Positions 46,893 through 59,602 of a stretch of DNA of 64,000 nucleotides are shown piece by piece (the first letter of the stretch is position 1; the number at the start of each line of letters is the position of its first letter). Position numbers and translations under genes: made by a program. Origin of the DNA: Craterostigma plantagineum (Eukaryota; Streptophyta; Magnoliopsida; Lamiales; Linderniaceae). The DNA lies in assembly GCA_027422505.1 (NCBI GenBank), contig JAPQWV010000005.1, positions 12,281,501 to 12,345,500 on the forward strand. Direction: 5' to 3'. Below the pieces are notes generated by a model. That model saw only the letters and a list, made by a program, of their open reading frames with translations, had not been told where the DNA came from and ran no database searches.

Positions 46893-47246
46893 ATATGTTA
46901 AGAGTTAAAACGGTTGATGATATTACAGTTTTTTCAGCATTTCGGATGAGCATGTAAGAGTATAATTCTGAACATATCAAACGACAACTGTGATCCAATT
47001 AAGTAATTATTATTCTATCTCATAAAAAATAAATTTCCTAATAGAATTTACAATATTGTTGTTTTAAGATGTGATACGTTTTCTATATAAGATCTGCAAC
47101 ACATTCAAAGCTTTCTCCGTGTAACTTATAATATCAACAATTGTTTCAGGTTTGATTAAAATAATTTTTTGGACACAGTTTATTTTTGCATGAGCCCAAC
47201 ACATACCTTAATTGACACATAATTAGGTGAATTATACATGTTTAAT

Positions 47247-47263
47247 CCCGTGCATTGCACGGG
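47247..47263 (+). terminator. Helitron C 3' terminal hairpin
   Basis: CCCGTGCATTGCACGGG precedes CAAAAAACTAG. The following T (47275) is the target base. Confidence 0.94.
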
Positions 47264-47412
47264 CAAAAAACTAGTAATAATATATTTGTATTTTTATTAA
47301 TATGAAATATTTCACGCAAGATATAGCATTAAAGTATAGAAAATACATCGCATAGAACATGTGAAAGCACATAGGAGCATGTAAAGCACAGATTACGGAA
47401 GGTTCAAAATGC

Positions 47413-48366
47413 CTAATTTTCCGACAAGAAATTGGAATCGTTTTTCATCCAACTGGTGAAAATGTCAGCTAGTTGAAATTCTGTGTGCACAAAATACGTG
47501 TCAATGGTTCCTTTTTCAACGTGATCTTTTATAAAATGATATCTAATGTCTATGTGTTTTGTGCGTGAGTGGTGAACGGGATTACACGTAATCGCAATGG
47601 CACTTTGACTATCGCTATAAATGGGTATATTATTTAAATTGTACCAATAATCGCGAAGCTGAGGCCGCATCCATAGCATTTGCGAGCAACAGCTGGCAGC
47701 CGCGACGTATTTTGCCTCGGCCGTCGATGTTGAAATGCAATTTTGCTTCTTTGATGACCAGCAGCCGAGCTTTTCACCTAGAAATTGAGCGCCAACAGAT
47801 GTGCTTTTCCTGTCCATTCGGCAACCTGCATAATCAGCGTCAGTATGGCCAATTGATTTGAAATTTGTGCCCTTAGGGTACCATAAGCCTGAGGTCGAGG
47901 TGCCTTTTAGGTAGCGAAGAATTCGCTTGACTGCGAGCATGTGAGATCCTTTGGGGTCGGCTTGGAAACGGGCACAGGGCAAGTGGCAAACATAATATCC
48001 GGGCAGCTTGAGGTGAGATAGAGAAGAGAGCCGATTATGCTGCGATAAACGGTGATGTCGACCACTTTTCCTATGGGATCGGCATCCAACCTGTAGCTTG
48101 TTGGCATAGGAGTGCTGAGAGGCTTGCTCTGATCTTGATGGAATTTCTTCAGAATGTCCTTGATGTATTTGGTCTGACTTATGAAGATGCCATCTTCGAG
48201 CTGCCTGACTTGGAGTCCCAAGAAGAATTGCATCTCTCACATGTGACTCATTTCGAATTTGCTCTTCATCAAATCTCCAAATCTCTTGCATAGCCGTGGA
48301 TTTGTTGATCCGAAGATGATGTCGTCTACATAAACTTGGACGACCATCAAGTCTTTGTCTTGCCAT
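47413..48366 (-). pseudogene. Copia Z: RT end and RNase H
   Basis: The RNase H part reads SSKKQNCISTSTAEAKYVAA...SDSQSAIAI...HIDIRYHFIKDHVEKGTI...QLADIFTSWM, a typical Copia RNase H with its STAEAEY and DSQSA blocks. Upstream in another frame (47907-48233) are QTKYIKDILKKF and the PMPTS...VDITVYRSIIGSLLYLT block. The polymerase motif YVDDIIFGS is read at about 48313-48335. Frame switches separate these pieces. One conserved Glu of the RNase H core is Lys here (EAKY). Confidence 0.8.
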
Positions 48367-49482
48367 TTTATGAAGAGGATCGTATCGATTGTCCCTCGGA
48401 TGAACCCAGATTTCACGAGGAAATCGCTCAGGACATCATACCAAGCACGTGGAGCTTATTTTAGTCCGTAGAGAGCTTTGTCCAATCGATAGACGTGATC
48501 GGGATGTTCTTGATCAACAAAGCCTTCTGGCTGAGCGACGTAGACTTCCTCCTTTAACACGCCGTTGAGAAAGGCGGTCTTAACGTCCATTTGGTAGATT
48601 TTGAAGTCTTTGTGACCAGCATAAGCCAAGAAAAGGCGGATGGCTTTGATTCAGACAACAGGGGCATACGTCTCGTCGTAGTCAATGCCCTCCTGTTGGT
48701 TGTAGCCCTTCGCAACCAATAAAGCTTTATTCCTGACCACTTCCCCCATCTTCATTCTTTTTGTTTTTGAACACCCATTTCATCCAGATAATGGTTTTCC
48801 CATGCGGACGGGATACTAAAGTCCACACTTGAAGACGCTAGAATTGTTTGATCTCATCTTGCGTTGCTATTACCCAATCCGGGTCTTTTAGTGCGTCTGC
48901 TACCTTGGTTGGCTCATTTTGGCTTAAGAAACAGCTGAAGAGACTGTGTTGATGACGTGTCCGTACTCCACCCAAAAGATCACCAATAATATGATCAACT
49001 GGATGTGCTCGAGTCCACTTTCGCTCATGTGGCAGGGCTGAAGTGGATGCATCAGCCATTTGTGGACCGAGATTTCCAGTAATCTCAGGTTGTTCATTAG
49101 GTTGAGGTAAGTCTGATTCTTCACTTGAATTTAGCGATTCTGATGAGACTTCCTCATTGACTATGGTAGGTTCTTCAGTGATCTGTGGAAATTCTGAGTC
49201 GGGTAAGGTGGGAACATTTGAAGAGCTTGGTGCATCGGCCTCGTCGAGTGGGGGGTCCACTAAAGGTGTAGCTGTAATAGTGCCTGGCCAATATACGGGC
49301 TCAAAGAGAGAGTCCAAGTCCTCCAATGCAAGTCTCAGAGCTTCTTCTGACGTTGAATTCTGAGTCGTTGCCATCTCTTGCTGGTTTTGTGCCAACATAC
49401 CAGTGACTGCGGGTTCTGAACTGTGGAATTCAGAAGCCAACTGGTTAGGTATGGTTTCTGGACTGATGTGACCAGAAGCCAT
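48367..49482 (-). pseudogene. Copia Z: RT N-terminal part and IN-RT linker
   Basis: 48838-49482 is an open linker rich in Ser/Glu/Pro, ending HPVDHIIGDLLGGVRTR...LFSCFLSQNEPTKVADAL...WVIATQDEIKQF, the standard entry into Copia reverse transcriptase. From 48838 down to 48367 the RT (for example IIWMKWVFKNK) is broken by several stops and shifts. Confidence 0.75.
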
Positions 49483-49499
49483 CTCTGCTACTTCGTGGA

Positions 49500-50715
49500 A
49501 AGTGACATGTAGCTTTCTTTGATTGAACGGTTGGACTTGATGTATACTCGGTACGCCTTTGAAGTTGATGAGTACCCGACGAATGTGGCTTCGAATGCTT
49601 TAGGGTCGAGCTTAGCACGTTGCTCTCTGTCGTTCGCCACAAAGCATTTGCACCTGAAGACCTTGAAGAAGGAAATATTGGGTACTCGCTTGTTTATTAT
49701 TTCGTACGGAGTCTTATCGAAGCGCTTGTGAACTTCCTGTTCTGAGTGAAACAGACGGTATTTACTACTTCAGCCCAAAGGAAGTGTGGGAGGCCAGAAT
49801 GAAGCAGCATTGTACTTGTTGAGGCGTCTTTGCGGCTAAGAATTGCTGACTAATCCCAAGTTTTTGATAAAATTCAGTTAGGTACTTGTTCTTGAACTCA
49901 GTGCCGTTATCTGTTCTGATGACTTGGATGGTTTGTTGCAGCAAATTCTGAGTGGCGTTCGCAAAACTAATTATCAAGTCCCCTATCTCATCTTTAGTTC
50001 GGAGGAACTTCGTTCATGTGTAGCGAGAGAAATCATCAACAATGACCAGAACGTACTTGCGTCCATTGATAGTTGTGTTTGCATCGGTCCACAGAGGTCC
50101 ATGTGAAGCAATTCCAAAGGACGTGAAGTAAGGCAGTTAATTTGACGTGATGAGATGCTCGCTTCATTTTTCCTAATTGACATGCCGAACATTGATAATC
50201 TTTTTGTAGAATAATGGTTGGTAGACCGTGAACCTACTTTTTTCGTTGATAGTCGATGAAGAGCTTTGATGTTTAGATGAGACACACGTTGATGCCATAA
50301 GCTGTTCCTCTGAATTGTAATCTGGGAAATGAGGCAAACAGCTGTCGTGGTCCACACGGATGTCAGATTAATCGTGTAAAGATTTGATTTCTGATGTCCT
50401 TGGAGGAGTTCTTTGTTCTAACTGTCTAATATTCTACACCCGGTCAGCATGAAAGACCACCTGGAATCCTTTGTCACAGAACTGGCCTATGCTGAACAAG
50501 TTATAGCGGAGACCTTCGACGTAAGAGACATCCTTTATCGTCAGATTTTCCAGAATGATATCCGCAAATCCAAGAATGGGGGCGGAGACGTTGTTCCCGA
50601 ATCTGACTTTTCCACTTGGTCGGTCTTGGTAGTTGCTCAGCAGTTCTTGATTTCCCGTCATGTGTGTGGAGCAACCCGAGTCGAGGTACCACACATGATG
50701 GATCTGCAAAAACAA
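49500..50715 (-). pseudogene. Copia Z: protease and integrase
   Basis: Protease: WYLDSGCSTHMTG (active-site DSG) followed by VRFGNNVSAPILGFADI and YNLFSIGQFCDKGF. The pre-integrase zinc segment contains LWHQRVSHLNIKALHRL. The integrase core shows LVIVDDFSRYT (in another frame) and IRTDNGTEFKN...GISQQF. At least three frame breaks occur. As in all Copia elements, integrase precedes RT. Confidence 0.8.
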
Positions 50716-50716
50716 A

Positions 50717-52448
50717 TTAGAGAGCTTTAGGTACCCACTTGTAAATGGGTCCTCTCAGAATAGAAGATTTAGAGGTGGGTTCAGATATGGTTCCTAAGTT
50801 ATCGGTAGTTGGAGCTTTAGCGACCCAAGCCATCTTCAAAGAAGTTGATTTGGTTGTGCCTTTTGTAGAAGACTTGGCCTTTACAGCTTTCGTCTTTTTA
50901 GGCGGGGTCATTTAGGTTGAACCTTACAGGGAAGATTAATTTCAGCGCGGACAAATGCTTTAGTAGGCTTGAGCGCGGAAAAGATCTTTTTATTGGATAG
51001 TCTCCTAAGGTGCTTGGCGGATTCGATCTTAATGGGGTACCTTATGTGAGAACAAGCATGAATAGCGCCATATGCTTTCTTTATGGCTGGATCTTGTTTC
51101 CTACGGGGTCATCCTAGAGGCATTTGCCTTAGAATGATCAGTTTTTATTGTTGAAGTAGAGCCTATTTCGAAATTAGTGTTCTATATGTAGTAGGCTTTA
51201 AGGAGCAAGTAGAAGCAATTGTTTTGAGAGTGGAAACAACTCTTTTATTTCTACGGGTGTCTTTTTATTTGTACAGAAGGAGATGTATTCTTAGAAGCAT
51301 TCTAATCTACGGGCTTCTTCTTTATTTTTAAACTAGACACTTCTGCCTTCGACTCTAAAGATGGCCCTACGCTCCTTGTAGACATAAGTGAAACAGAATT
51401 AGATATAGAGTTTTTTGAAATATTATTTTTAGGTTTATGAACTATTGAAGGCGCTTTTTCTCTTCATGCTTTTTAGAATAATCTCATCAGTTGAGTGAGT
51501 AGCGTGAGAAATAGCTTGTGAGATGGAGGAACCTTTGAGAGTTTCCATCTCCGTTAGGAACAATTTCTTTTTAGCTTCAAAATTCTCACTTTCTTTTTCT
51601 AGTAAGGCTCGTGACTCTTCTATTTTCCTGTCTATAGGAGGGAAGTTGAGAGAATTTTCAGAATTATGAATTTGTACTTCCTCATTGGCAGAGTGATCTT
51701 CTAGAAAATTAACTGATTCAAGACTCCAGCCCTTGGGAGGTTCCCAAGTTTTCTCGCGTGGATTCAGTTCGATGTTGGAGAAAGGAATTTCGGCCCTAGT
51801 TTTGGCTTGTCTCTTAGCTTCTCCTTCCTCATAGGTTACTTTTGCGTTAGTAAAATGCATGAGAGAGGTCAGTCCGAGACCCATGTACTTGGTATCGTAC
51901 AGTTGTTTGCAGTTAACTTTCTTCAAGTTACATGGGTTCTCAAAGCCTAAGCCATACTTATAAGCATAAAATTCTAAGCCCTTGGGCTGATTCAAAAATA
52001 TAGTTTGTTCAGAATGGCCCTTTCTCACTATAAGATCCTCTAATTTCTTAATCTTATTGTATAGCTTCTTACGCTCGGAGTCTAAGGTAGCATAGTTATT
52101 TAGAGCAGTGCTCTTTTCGGCTTGACAGGTGTCTAGACTCTTCCCTAATTCACTAATCATAGAATTGGATTTTTCTAGTTCAGCTTCTAGACTAGTGATT
52201 TTTTGCACTGCTGATTCAAGTCTACTTTTAATGACACTCTTCTCATCTAAGTTACTTAGTAGACATATATGGTTATTGTCCAACCTGTCTTCCAGTTCCT
52301 TTACTACCGAAATATGCTTTTCTAATGAGATATGTTAGTCTGATACGATTGGGAGTCTCTTAGTTAGTTCATCTATTATGAGATTAGAACTCCCTTACGC
52401 TTTCTTCGACACTGACTATAGTTTCTGTTGACCTTTTTGGTCCATGAG
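50717..52448 (-). pseudogene. Copia Z: Gag and its coiled-coil extension
   Basis: The 282-codon frame 51435-52283 is strongly coiled-coil (KSRLESAVQKITSLEAELEK, KLYNKIKKLEDLI), then GLGFENPCNLKK, a block usual in SIRE-like Gag. The frame can be followed further 5' to about 52440 with stops (SLEKHISVVKELEDRL). 50717-50911 (Lys/Thr/Ser-rich, ending GPIYKWVPKAL) is the Gag-protease junction. 50912-51434 has decayed beyond clear reading. The zinc knuckle is not seen. Confidence 0.65.
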
Positions 52449-54063
52449 TGTTAGAGAGTTTTGATGAACGATGTAATTGTAATGACGTTAGGTCTATAAA
52501 TTAAGCAATTCGATTTGTGATTAATATAACGTCTAAGTTCATGATAATACTCGACCATGCATTAAGAATGAGCTATAACTTGATTAAAGTGTTGAATATT
52601 TGATTCGCATATGAGTTTGTGATCTGTTGATGAGACTATGTGATCGCATGTTATAGACAGTCCATTTGATAGGATATATCGTATTGTGCTATATATGGAA
52701 AATATGCAGTTTATATATGGAAAGTGATATATCCGTTGATACTTGATTATTCCTGGACGAGAATCACACATACGATTTTCGCATGCCTTCCACTGAATTA
52801 AATGTGCAATATTGGATTAATATCTTTCCTTTTGCTGATTGGAATTTTATATTTAGGAAAGATTTGATTTGATTGACTTTTTGGATAAGGTGTTATATAC
52901 TATAAACGGATGTGATCTCTGAAATAAGGAAAGTTTTGCCATGATATGATAAATCGAATTAAGTATGCTCTGATCTGATTTGTGTGCTAAACATGGTAAA
53001 TATATTGATCTAATACTATGAGCTGTACATGGAAAACGTGCTGATGTGATGCTATCTTGTGTGCTATACTTGGAAAGTAAATCTGGATTGACTTGTCCTA
53101 GAAACTGATAGCAGGGAATCACTTATGGAAAGTTCTGATATGGTAATTATATGCGAAATGCTTGAATATGCTTGAGAACGAAATTGAGCTTTTATATGGA
53201 ATATAATCATGCTTAAATGTGCTATATGACCGTTGCGATGATTTATTAAAAGCATGATTTATATGATATGATTAACTCTCGAAATTTGCATGGGAACTAT
53301 GCTTGATTTGATGATTAATATATGATATGATTTTCCATGTAAAGTGCTGATTTGAAAAGGATTATATATGAGTCACACTTCAGAATTTCGTGGTACTTAG
53401 AATTTGTGATTATAAGCCTACGAGAAATTCTTGAGCAGAAACAGACAGAGAGATTCCTGAGCTCTTATTTGCGATAGCTTTCTACCATACTGAGCGTTAA
53501 CTTGCGATTCCATCACTGAGCGAGTGATTCATCTGATATTCCATCATCCCCTCCATATATTCTGTCTTCGGACGTGTTGTCTTCGGACGTGAGCAATACC
53601 AAGGAGGCAAGGTCGACGTTTACGCACACGTGAAGGGAAGGATGAGTTCCAGGGGCCCTTCGGTAGCGAGCTGTGTCTGTCGGGATCAGGAGATTCCGAG
53701 GAACGAAACTCGGCGTGTGGTAACCTAGTAGTGGCTAGTGTTCGACTTGTGTCGGTTGTGTATTGGGCCAACCAATTAGTTTTGTATCCAGCTACGGTGC
53801 ATTATAGTGATTGGTTAAACTCTTGGGAAGCAAATCCCAAGGAGAGGAGTAAACCCCAGTTGGGGATATAACCTCTATAAAAATCCTGTCTCGCATTTAC
53901 TTTTCAGTTATTTCTTTATCGCTGTGAGACAGACCCGACGCACATCCGACGTTACTAGGATATATCAGGCATACTCGTCACAAGCATCAGTAGGCATATC
54001 TAAGTAACTACACTTTGTGAAAAGAAGCATAAATTTTATAAGCCTAATTCACCCCCCCTCTTA
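52449..54063 (+). repeat. 5' LTR of Copia element Y (interrupted)
   Basis: It starts TGTTAGAGAG (best guess) where Copia Z's frame ends. It has a TATA-type site CCTCTATAAAAATCC (about 53870-53885) and ends with the AAGCCTAATTCACCCCCCCTCTTA block common at the U5 end of plant Copia elements. Element X interrupts it at TCTTA, and its last 18 bases and CA end are at 63542-63559. It contains diffuse repeats of (A)TATGGAAA and TGATATGAT. The 5' boundary is uncertain. The gene-free stretch 52449-54063 holds nothing else. Confidence 0.6.
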
Positions 54064-56029
54064 TGTTAGGAATGTGCCCTCAGAATGCCATTCGAGGATG
54101 AAATGAATAGGGCACTAGTATTTACCCGATGTATTATTCACCATGTATATGAATATTGTATTTGAATACTTAATTATGGAATATTTGTTTTATGTGATTT
54201 TACATTATTCCTTTATAGGCTTATTATTTATTTACCTTTAGTTCTTATTTGGCATCTGATAAGACGGTAAATAAATAAATCCCATATACACGAGTTTAGC
54301 TATCGATTCTCATGGGATGAGAGAGGAGGCACAGGTGAGCTATTAATCTCAAATATTAAATTAGTCCATAAGTCTTAGACTCAGTAGGGTGACTGAATGT
54401 CGATTATGACTTATTTGTTGATGACTCCTAAATGGTTGTGCCAACCATTCACTTGTGAAGTGGGAGGTCGTAACATTGATATAAGTTGAATTGGGGATTA
54501 ACTTATATTTGGACACGATTCGTAATCGATGATCACATGGCCTATTACTCTGATAAGGCGTCAATGATTGATTGATTGACTATAGTAGTGTACGTGGACC
54601 TTAGACCAAAGGGTCTTTGACGGAGTTGACTTCAGAGTCTTGACTTGTCACTAGTTTGCTAGACCCGCATTGTTCGAGGTAGAACATGGCTCAGCAGCGA
54701 CATGCGGTCTTGACAATGAAGGGTGACTGCCGGGCATAGACAGACGTGAGGGATTCACAGTCTCATTAGTAATTGAGATATATGTCCTATGAATATTTGG
54801 GGACGGGAAATTACGAAGTCTTTGGCCAAAGCAATAAACTGACTCAAGTCAGACATGGAGTGCAGTTTAGTAATTTCATCAGTCATGAATCTGTCATAGT
54901 GTCGAGTTAGTGAGGTTGACGTAACCATGACTCTCACTCAACCGGGACATATGTGAAGGGTCTAAACGTACTACGATAATCTATAGTCGGTTCGTGAAAC
55001 GATGAAGATTGTACTCAACACGGGATCTATTCGGTACCGCGGGATTGGCTAGGCGCATACTGAATTCTTGGATTCCTCCCTTGCCGGGTTGAGATGAACC
55101 AAGAGAATCGGGCTTAAAAAGGATCACTAAGATAGTATCTATCAAAGAGAGATATAACGGGCTTTGAGTCGTTCATTATAATGGTACGTGAGTATTTGGA
55201 AAAATATTTAAGTGTGGGCTTTGGGCTGAAAAATAATATTAAGCCTTTATGAGATATTGGGTTTCATTAATTTATTTTCTACCAAAAATAATATTAAGCC
55301 ATTATTAGATATTTGGGCTTAATTTGTTAATAATAAAATTAAGCCTTTATTAGATATTGGACTTAATTTATTTATTGGCCCAACTTTTAACACAAGGGTA
55401 AAAATGGTATTTTATTTTTAATTTTCGAAATTAATTTAAAATATATATATATATATGGCATGATTCATGTGGAATGCAAAATGCCAAGATGTTGTTTTCT
55501 ATCTTTTAATTAAATGCCAAAAATAATTTTAAGCAATATTAACCCTTAGTGAATATTTTTTAAGGGTAGGCCATTATGTTTTTGACATATTATTTTTGTA
55601 TGGTACAAATCACTTTCAAAGTAGAAAATATGGTATTTTCTTAACTAATTTCGTGGCCTATAATATATCTAAGTTTTTCATAGTGAAAAACTTAAGTTTT
55701 CATATGTATTTTTCACTTTTGAGAGAGAAAATAAAGTACCAACCTTAGAGGAAAATTTTGAGGAAATATATCTCTTAAAACAACTCCATTCCCTCTCTAG
55801 CCATCCTTGGGAGGGATTGGTTTGTGATACGTCTTGGGGTCGGCGTGATTCTCTTCGGCGCAGCTCGTGGAAGCGTGGAACGGTTTACTACAACCGGGAG
55901 CTAGGGATCTTCGCTACGAGGGTAATACATTCTACCCTATTATGTGTTGTACATGCACGTTTTCTTTATTACCGAGCACGATCTTAGTAACGGTGGTGAG
56001 AAAATTTTTGAAATTCACTCTCCCCAACA
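54064..56029 (+). repeat. Copia X 5' LTR
   Basis: 1966 bp. It contains a threefold repeat of about 50 bp around AATAWWATTAAGCC (55231-55385), a short (TA)n run (about 55440-55456) and an A/T-rich U3. It ends directly before G and the primer site. Confidence 0.95.
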
Positions 56030-56030
56030 G

Positions 56031-56042
56031 TGGTATCAGAGC
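56031..56042 (+). other. Copia X primer binding site
   Basis: TGGTATCAGAGC, one base after the LTR end, is complementary to initiator Met-tRNA. Confidence 0.95.
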
Positions 56043-57656
56043 CAGGCTCGGTGTTAAGAAATGACATAAACAAACCCGAAATAAACTCGGTTGTGCAAGG
56101 CACTGAGTCGCTCAAGCGTCATAGCATGAGTCGATCTTGGTTTGATCTTGCAAACCGACCGCTCGCATGGTCGGGACCGTCTCGTTGCGAGCGGTTCGGC
56201 GTAGCGCAGCGACATTGTAAGAAACCGTAGTGGTTGTCTTCCCCGCGATTTATAATTTCATGCTTAGTCGTGCGGTTGAGAGCTCGAAATGAGCTGTTGC
56301 CCCTTGTCGTGGGTTAAAGTAACGTATTACTTATATTGGGACCGAGACGTTCAACGGATCCGGCTTTAAATTCCGGTGACGGTGAACTCCAACTCCAATG
56401 GAGTAGCGATAAGTGATCGATGGTTGTATGTTGGGTACCGGAGATTTTAGAAACCCCGATGGGCCAACTAGGATACGGTCCAATTCATTTCATATTTGGA
56501 TATTAAAAAGGTTGGGACCAAAATATAGTATTATGGGCTTGACTAGATTTAGGCCCAACTAAATACCATATTGGGTCTTAAGTTTAGAACTAGCCCAAAT
56601 TTCGTTTCGGTTTCTAGGAGCGTGTTGTTGTTGCATACGTGTTTATGTTGTGCATGTATGATACGATTAAAGGCGTCAACGTGGACTTAGGTTCTAATTT
56701 CCGGGTAATATGTTAAGGGTGACAAGGTCCCCCCCGGGTTGTATTAGTTTTTATACGGGTTGTCCGGGACAGCTGATTCCCCCCGTCTTGTATTTTATTA
56801 ATTTTAGAAAATTAGTTTAAGTATGGTGGCCGTACGAGTACGAGATCGGACCACGACGAGGCCGTTCGAGAACTTGGAGGTTGCTCGTTGACATGGTGCC
56901 AAAGCCGAAGAAGTAGAGATGTAGTTTTACAAAAATAATTGTAGTAGAGTAGAAATAGTCCACATTGACGGTCTTGTAGGCAAACTAGGTTTACCGCAAT
57001 TTTGTGCATATTTGTTTGACGTGATATGCATGATTATGTGCTTTAGTATGTGAGACGTATTCTCCCGTTTGATTAAATACTAAGTGGGTAAAGGAACTTG
57101 GTTCCTGTCTTCTATCAAGCTCGAAACTGTTACGGCTTGAGTGAATGTGAGGTTTGCTCCAAGTTATTGGCGCCAAACATTTTGCTTTTGTTGTAGTCAG
57201 CTCGAGTGAGTTTTAGAAACGCCGCTCTCCGAAACATATTCACGCCTTATAAAGTGTTATCCTACGGGCGGAATTTCTAAATGTTAGGATTGAGCAAGAA
57301 GTTGATAGGTTACACTTAGACGGTTATTTCCCAATTATTCGTGTTAGCGTGAGGGTTCCTAACCGGAGACAAAGTAGTTGAAACACTCATTAGATGGGTT
57401 CGTGTTAGACATGGCGCCGTCCAATTAAATGGGCCAACAAACTCTTAGGTTGAGGCTTATTTTTACGGAGCGGGGAAATCAACTCCACTATGAAACCATC
57501 AACGAGGTTTCCGAAATCTCTATCGGGAGAATGAGATTTTGAGAAAAATAGTGGGAGTCAAGCAAAATGAAAAGTCCTTATTTATGCTTGATGAATAATA
57601 CGTAGAACCTAATTATTCTTTATTTCTGCAGATAGTTTTCTTTCTATAAAAATACA
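56043..57656 (+). other. Long untranslated leader of Copia X
   Basis: 1.6 kb between primer site and gag ATG with no family-matching frame. It includes C/G runs (CCCCCCGGG about 56730; CCCCCCG about 56777). It probably carries packaging signals. An intron is possible (the sequence before the ATG reads TTTCTGCAG at about 57624-57632). Confidence 0.6.
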
Positions 57657-59602
57657 ATGACGTCACCATTTGTTTCATTGATAACGCAAAACCGTTTGGA
57701 AGGTCCAAACCTTGCGGACTGGCTCCATAACTTAAGGATTGTCCTTACTCTGGAACGTATTGCGTATGTCCTTGATGGACCTGTACCAATTGAACCCGGG
57801 AGGATTCAACTGATGCAGAACGGGAGTATCATGCCAAGTGGATGGCTGATAGTGCCCGGGCTAAGGCTTTTATGTTGGCTGGGATGAACAATGATCTGCA
57901 GCGCCAATATTCTGAGAAGGATATGCGCGGGATATTGCATTATCTGAAGGAGCTGTACGGCGAGATGTCGAGATCGTCTCGATATCGCGCTGCCGATAAG
58001 CTCTTTCATACTAAGATGGCTGAAGGTGCAGATGTTGCTGTACATGTGCGTAAGCTCATTGGGTATATTGAGGAACTGGCTTCGCTCAATTGCCCCATTC
58101 ATCATGAGCTCCAGATTGACCTGATTCTTCAGTCGCTCCCAGCCTCATTCGCTCAGTTTATCATAAACTACAGTCTGAGCGATCGGCAATTTCTGCTTCC
58201 CGAATTAATGAACACGCTGATTCAGACTCAGCATGAATTGAAGAAGGGAAAAGGAAAAGAGGTTGCGCTTGTAGTGACGAAAACATCTAAGAGATCTAAG
58301 TCCAACAAGGCCAAGCCCAAATTCAAAAAGCCTACTGGAGGGATAAAGAAGAAGGGCAACGAAAAGATGACTGCATCTAAAGGTGCAAAAGCAACTGACA
58401 AGTGCCTTCACTGCCAAGAGCTGGGCCATTGGAAAAGGGACTGCCCCAAGCTTCGAGCTTCGGGGGCTTCAGGTAAAGTTTTGGAAACTTACTGTTCTTT
58501 TACTGTATTTTCCACTTCGTGGATTCTTGACTCAGGAGCTAGTGCTCACATATGTGTTTTGAACCAGGGTCTGGAACGAAGTAGGAAGCTGGCGAATCGA
58601 GAGATCATGATTAACGTTGGCAGCGGACATAGTGTGCCAGCTACTCACGTTGGATCGAAGTCTCTCGAATTATCTACTGGACATGTATTATATCTATCCG
58701 ATGTACTTGTGTTGCCCAAGGGGCTTAAGAACATTATTTCTATTCCTGTTTTGAGCAGGCTTGGTTATGAATTCCGCTTTAGTAGTAATGTTTGTGATAT
58801 CTATTTTGGAAATAAATGTGTCGGAAATGCTACGTTAATAAATGGTTTGTATTACGTAAGTGTCCAAGAACATGTGAATGCAATTACCAACAAACGTAAC
58901 TTAGAGTTAAACAAAAAGTATTTATGGCATCTTCGACTCGGTCATGCTGGAGTTCGCAAGATTCAAGAGTTAGAGAAAAATGGCATTATTAAGCCATTGG
59001 AATCGGATTCCTATCCAACGTGCGAATCTTGTATTCTCGGCAAAATGGCCAGGTCTCCCTTCACATGGACATTTCAAAGAACCACTAATCTTTTGGATTT
59101 GATCCATACTGACGTTTGTGGGCCGTTTAGAGTTCCGGCCCGTGGTAATTTCCACTATTTTGTGACCTTCACGGATGATCAATCTCGCTATGGCTTGGTG
59201 TATCTGATGAAGCATAAGTCTGAAACGCTTGATAAGTTCAAGGAATTTAAGACTTTAGTGGAAAATCAAACTAGGAGACAAATTAAAGTCGTTCGATCAG
59301 ATCGAGGTGGTGAATATATGAGTCTCGAGTTTGACGACTTTTTGAAAGAACATGGAATAATTTCGCAGTTAACTCCGCCCAGAACACCACAGTTGAATGG
59401 TGTTGCTGAACGCAGAAATCGAACTTTATTAGACAAAGTGCGATCTATGCTAAGCTATACAGATCTCCCAATAACGTTGTGGGGATATGCCTTGCAAACT
59501 GCCGTGTATGTTTTGAACAGACTCCCTTCAAAGTCTGTTGATCGGGTGCCTTACGAAATTTGGAATGGTAAGAAACCAAGCTTAAATCACCTTAGGGTTT
59601 GA
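57657..59602 (+). pseudogene. Copia X: Gag, protease and integrase
   Basis: It starts MTSPFVSLITQNRLEGPNL with the Gag entry motif (NLADWLHNLRIVL). A frame slip near 57798 moves reading to the frame beginning 57842 upstream. In that 586-codon frame the zinc knuckle CLHCQELGHWKRDC is at residues 188-201, protease WILDSGASAH at 227-236, and the pre-integrase block YLWHLRLGH near 362. Integrase follows with DQSRYGLVYL, VRSDRGGEY and LNGVAERRNRTL. The frame ends at TGA (59600-59602) in LNHLRV-stop-GCP, where Copia elements have Trp. The frame simply continues afterwards. Gag-Pol is therefore split by one slip and one nonsense codon. Confidence 0.9.

Larger units (their letters stand above)
44425..47274 (+). 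mobile_element. Non-autonomous Helitron C with possible captured gene pieces
   Basis: Its 5' end TCCTATATATACA begins at the base after Helitron B's CTAG. It ends with hairpin (47247-47263), CAAAAAA, CTAG (47271-47274) and a following T. The first 60 bases share blocks with the A and B 5' ends (AAATGTAG, CACGTGT). No RepHel or RPA sequence is inside. The 2.85-kb interior is exon/intron-like and unlike the other Helitrons, as expected for a gene-capturing derivative mobilised in trans. Confidence 0.88.
47413..52448 (-). mobile_element. Decayed Ty1/Copia element Z (SIRE-like)
   Basis: Domains in Copia order on the - strand: Gag (about 52448 to 51435), linker, protease (about 50730-50434), integrase (about 50400-49500), reverse transcriptase (about 48840-48250) and RNase H (about 48000-47413). 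Every part has frame changes or stops. The right (5') end is cut at about 52448 by the LTR of element Y, and the left end stops just past RNase H. No LTR of its own is visible, so it is older than both Y and the Helitrons. The long coiled-coil Gag extension and RNase H sequence suggest the SIRE group. Confidence 0.75.

Noticed and set aside
54361..54937. Identical - strand frames at 54361-54937 and 61869-62445
   Set aside because: They are the same positions of the two Copia X LTRs.
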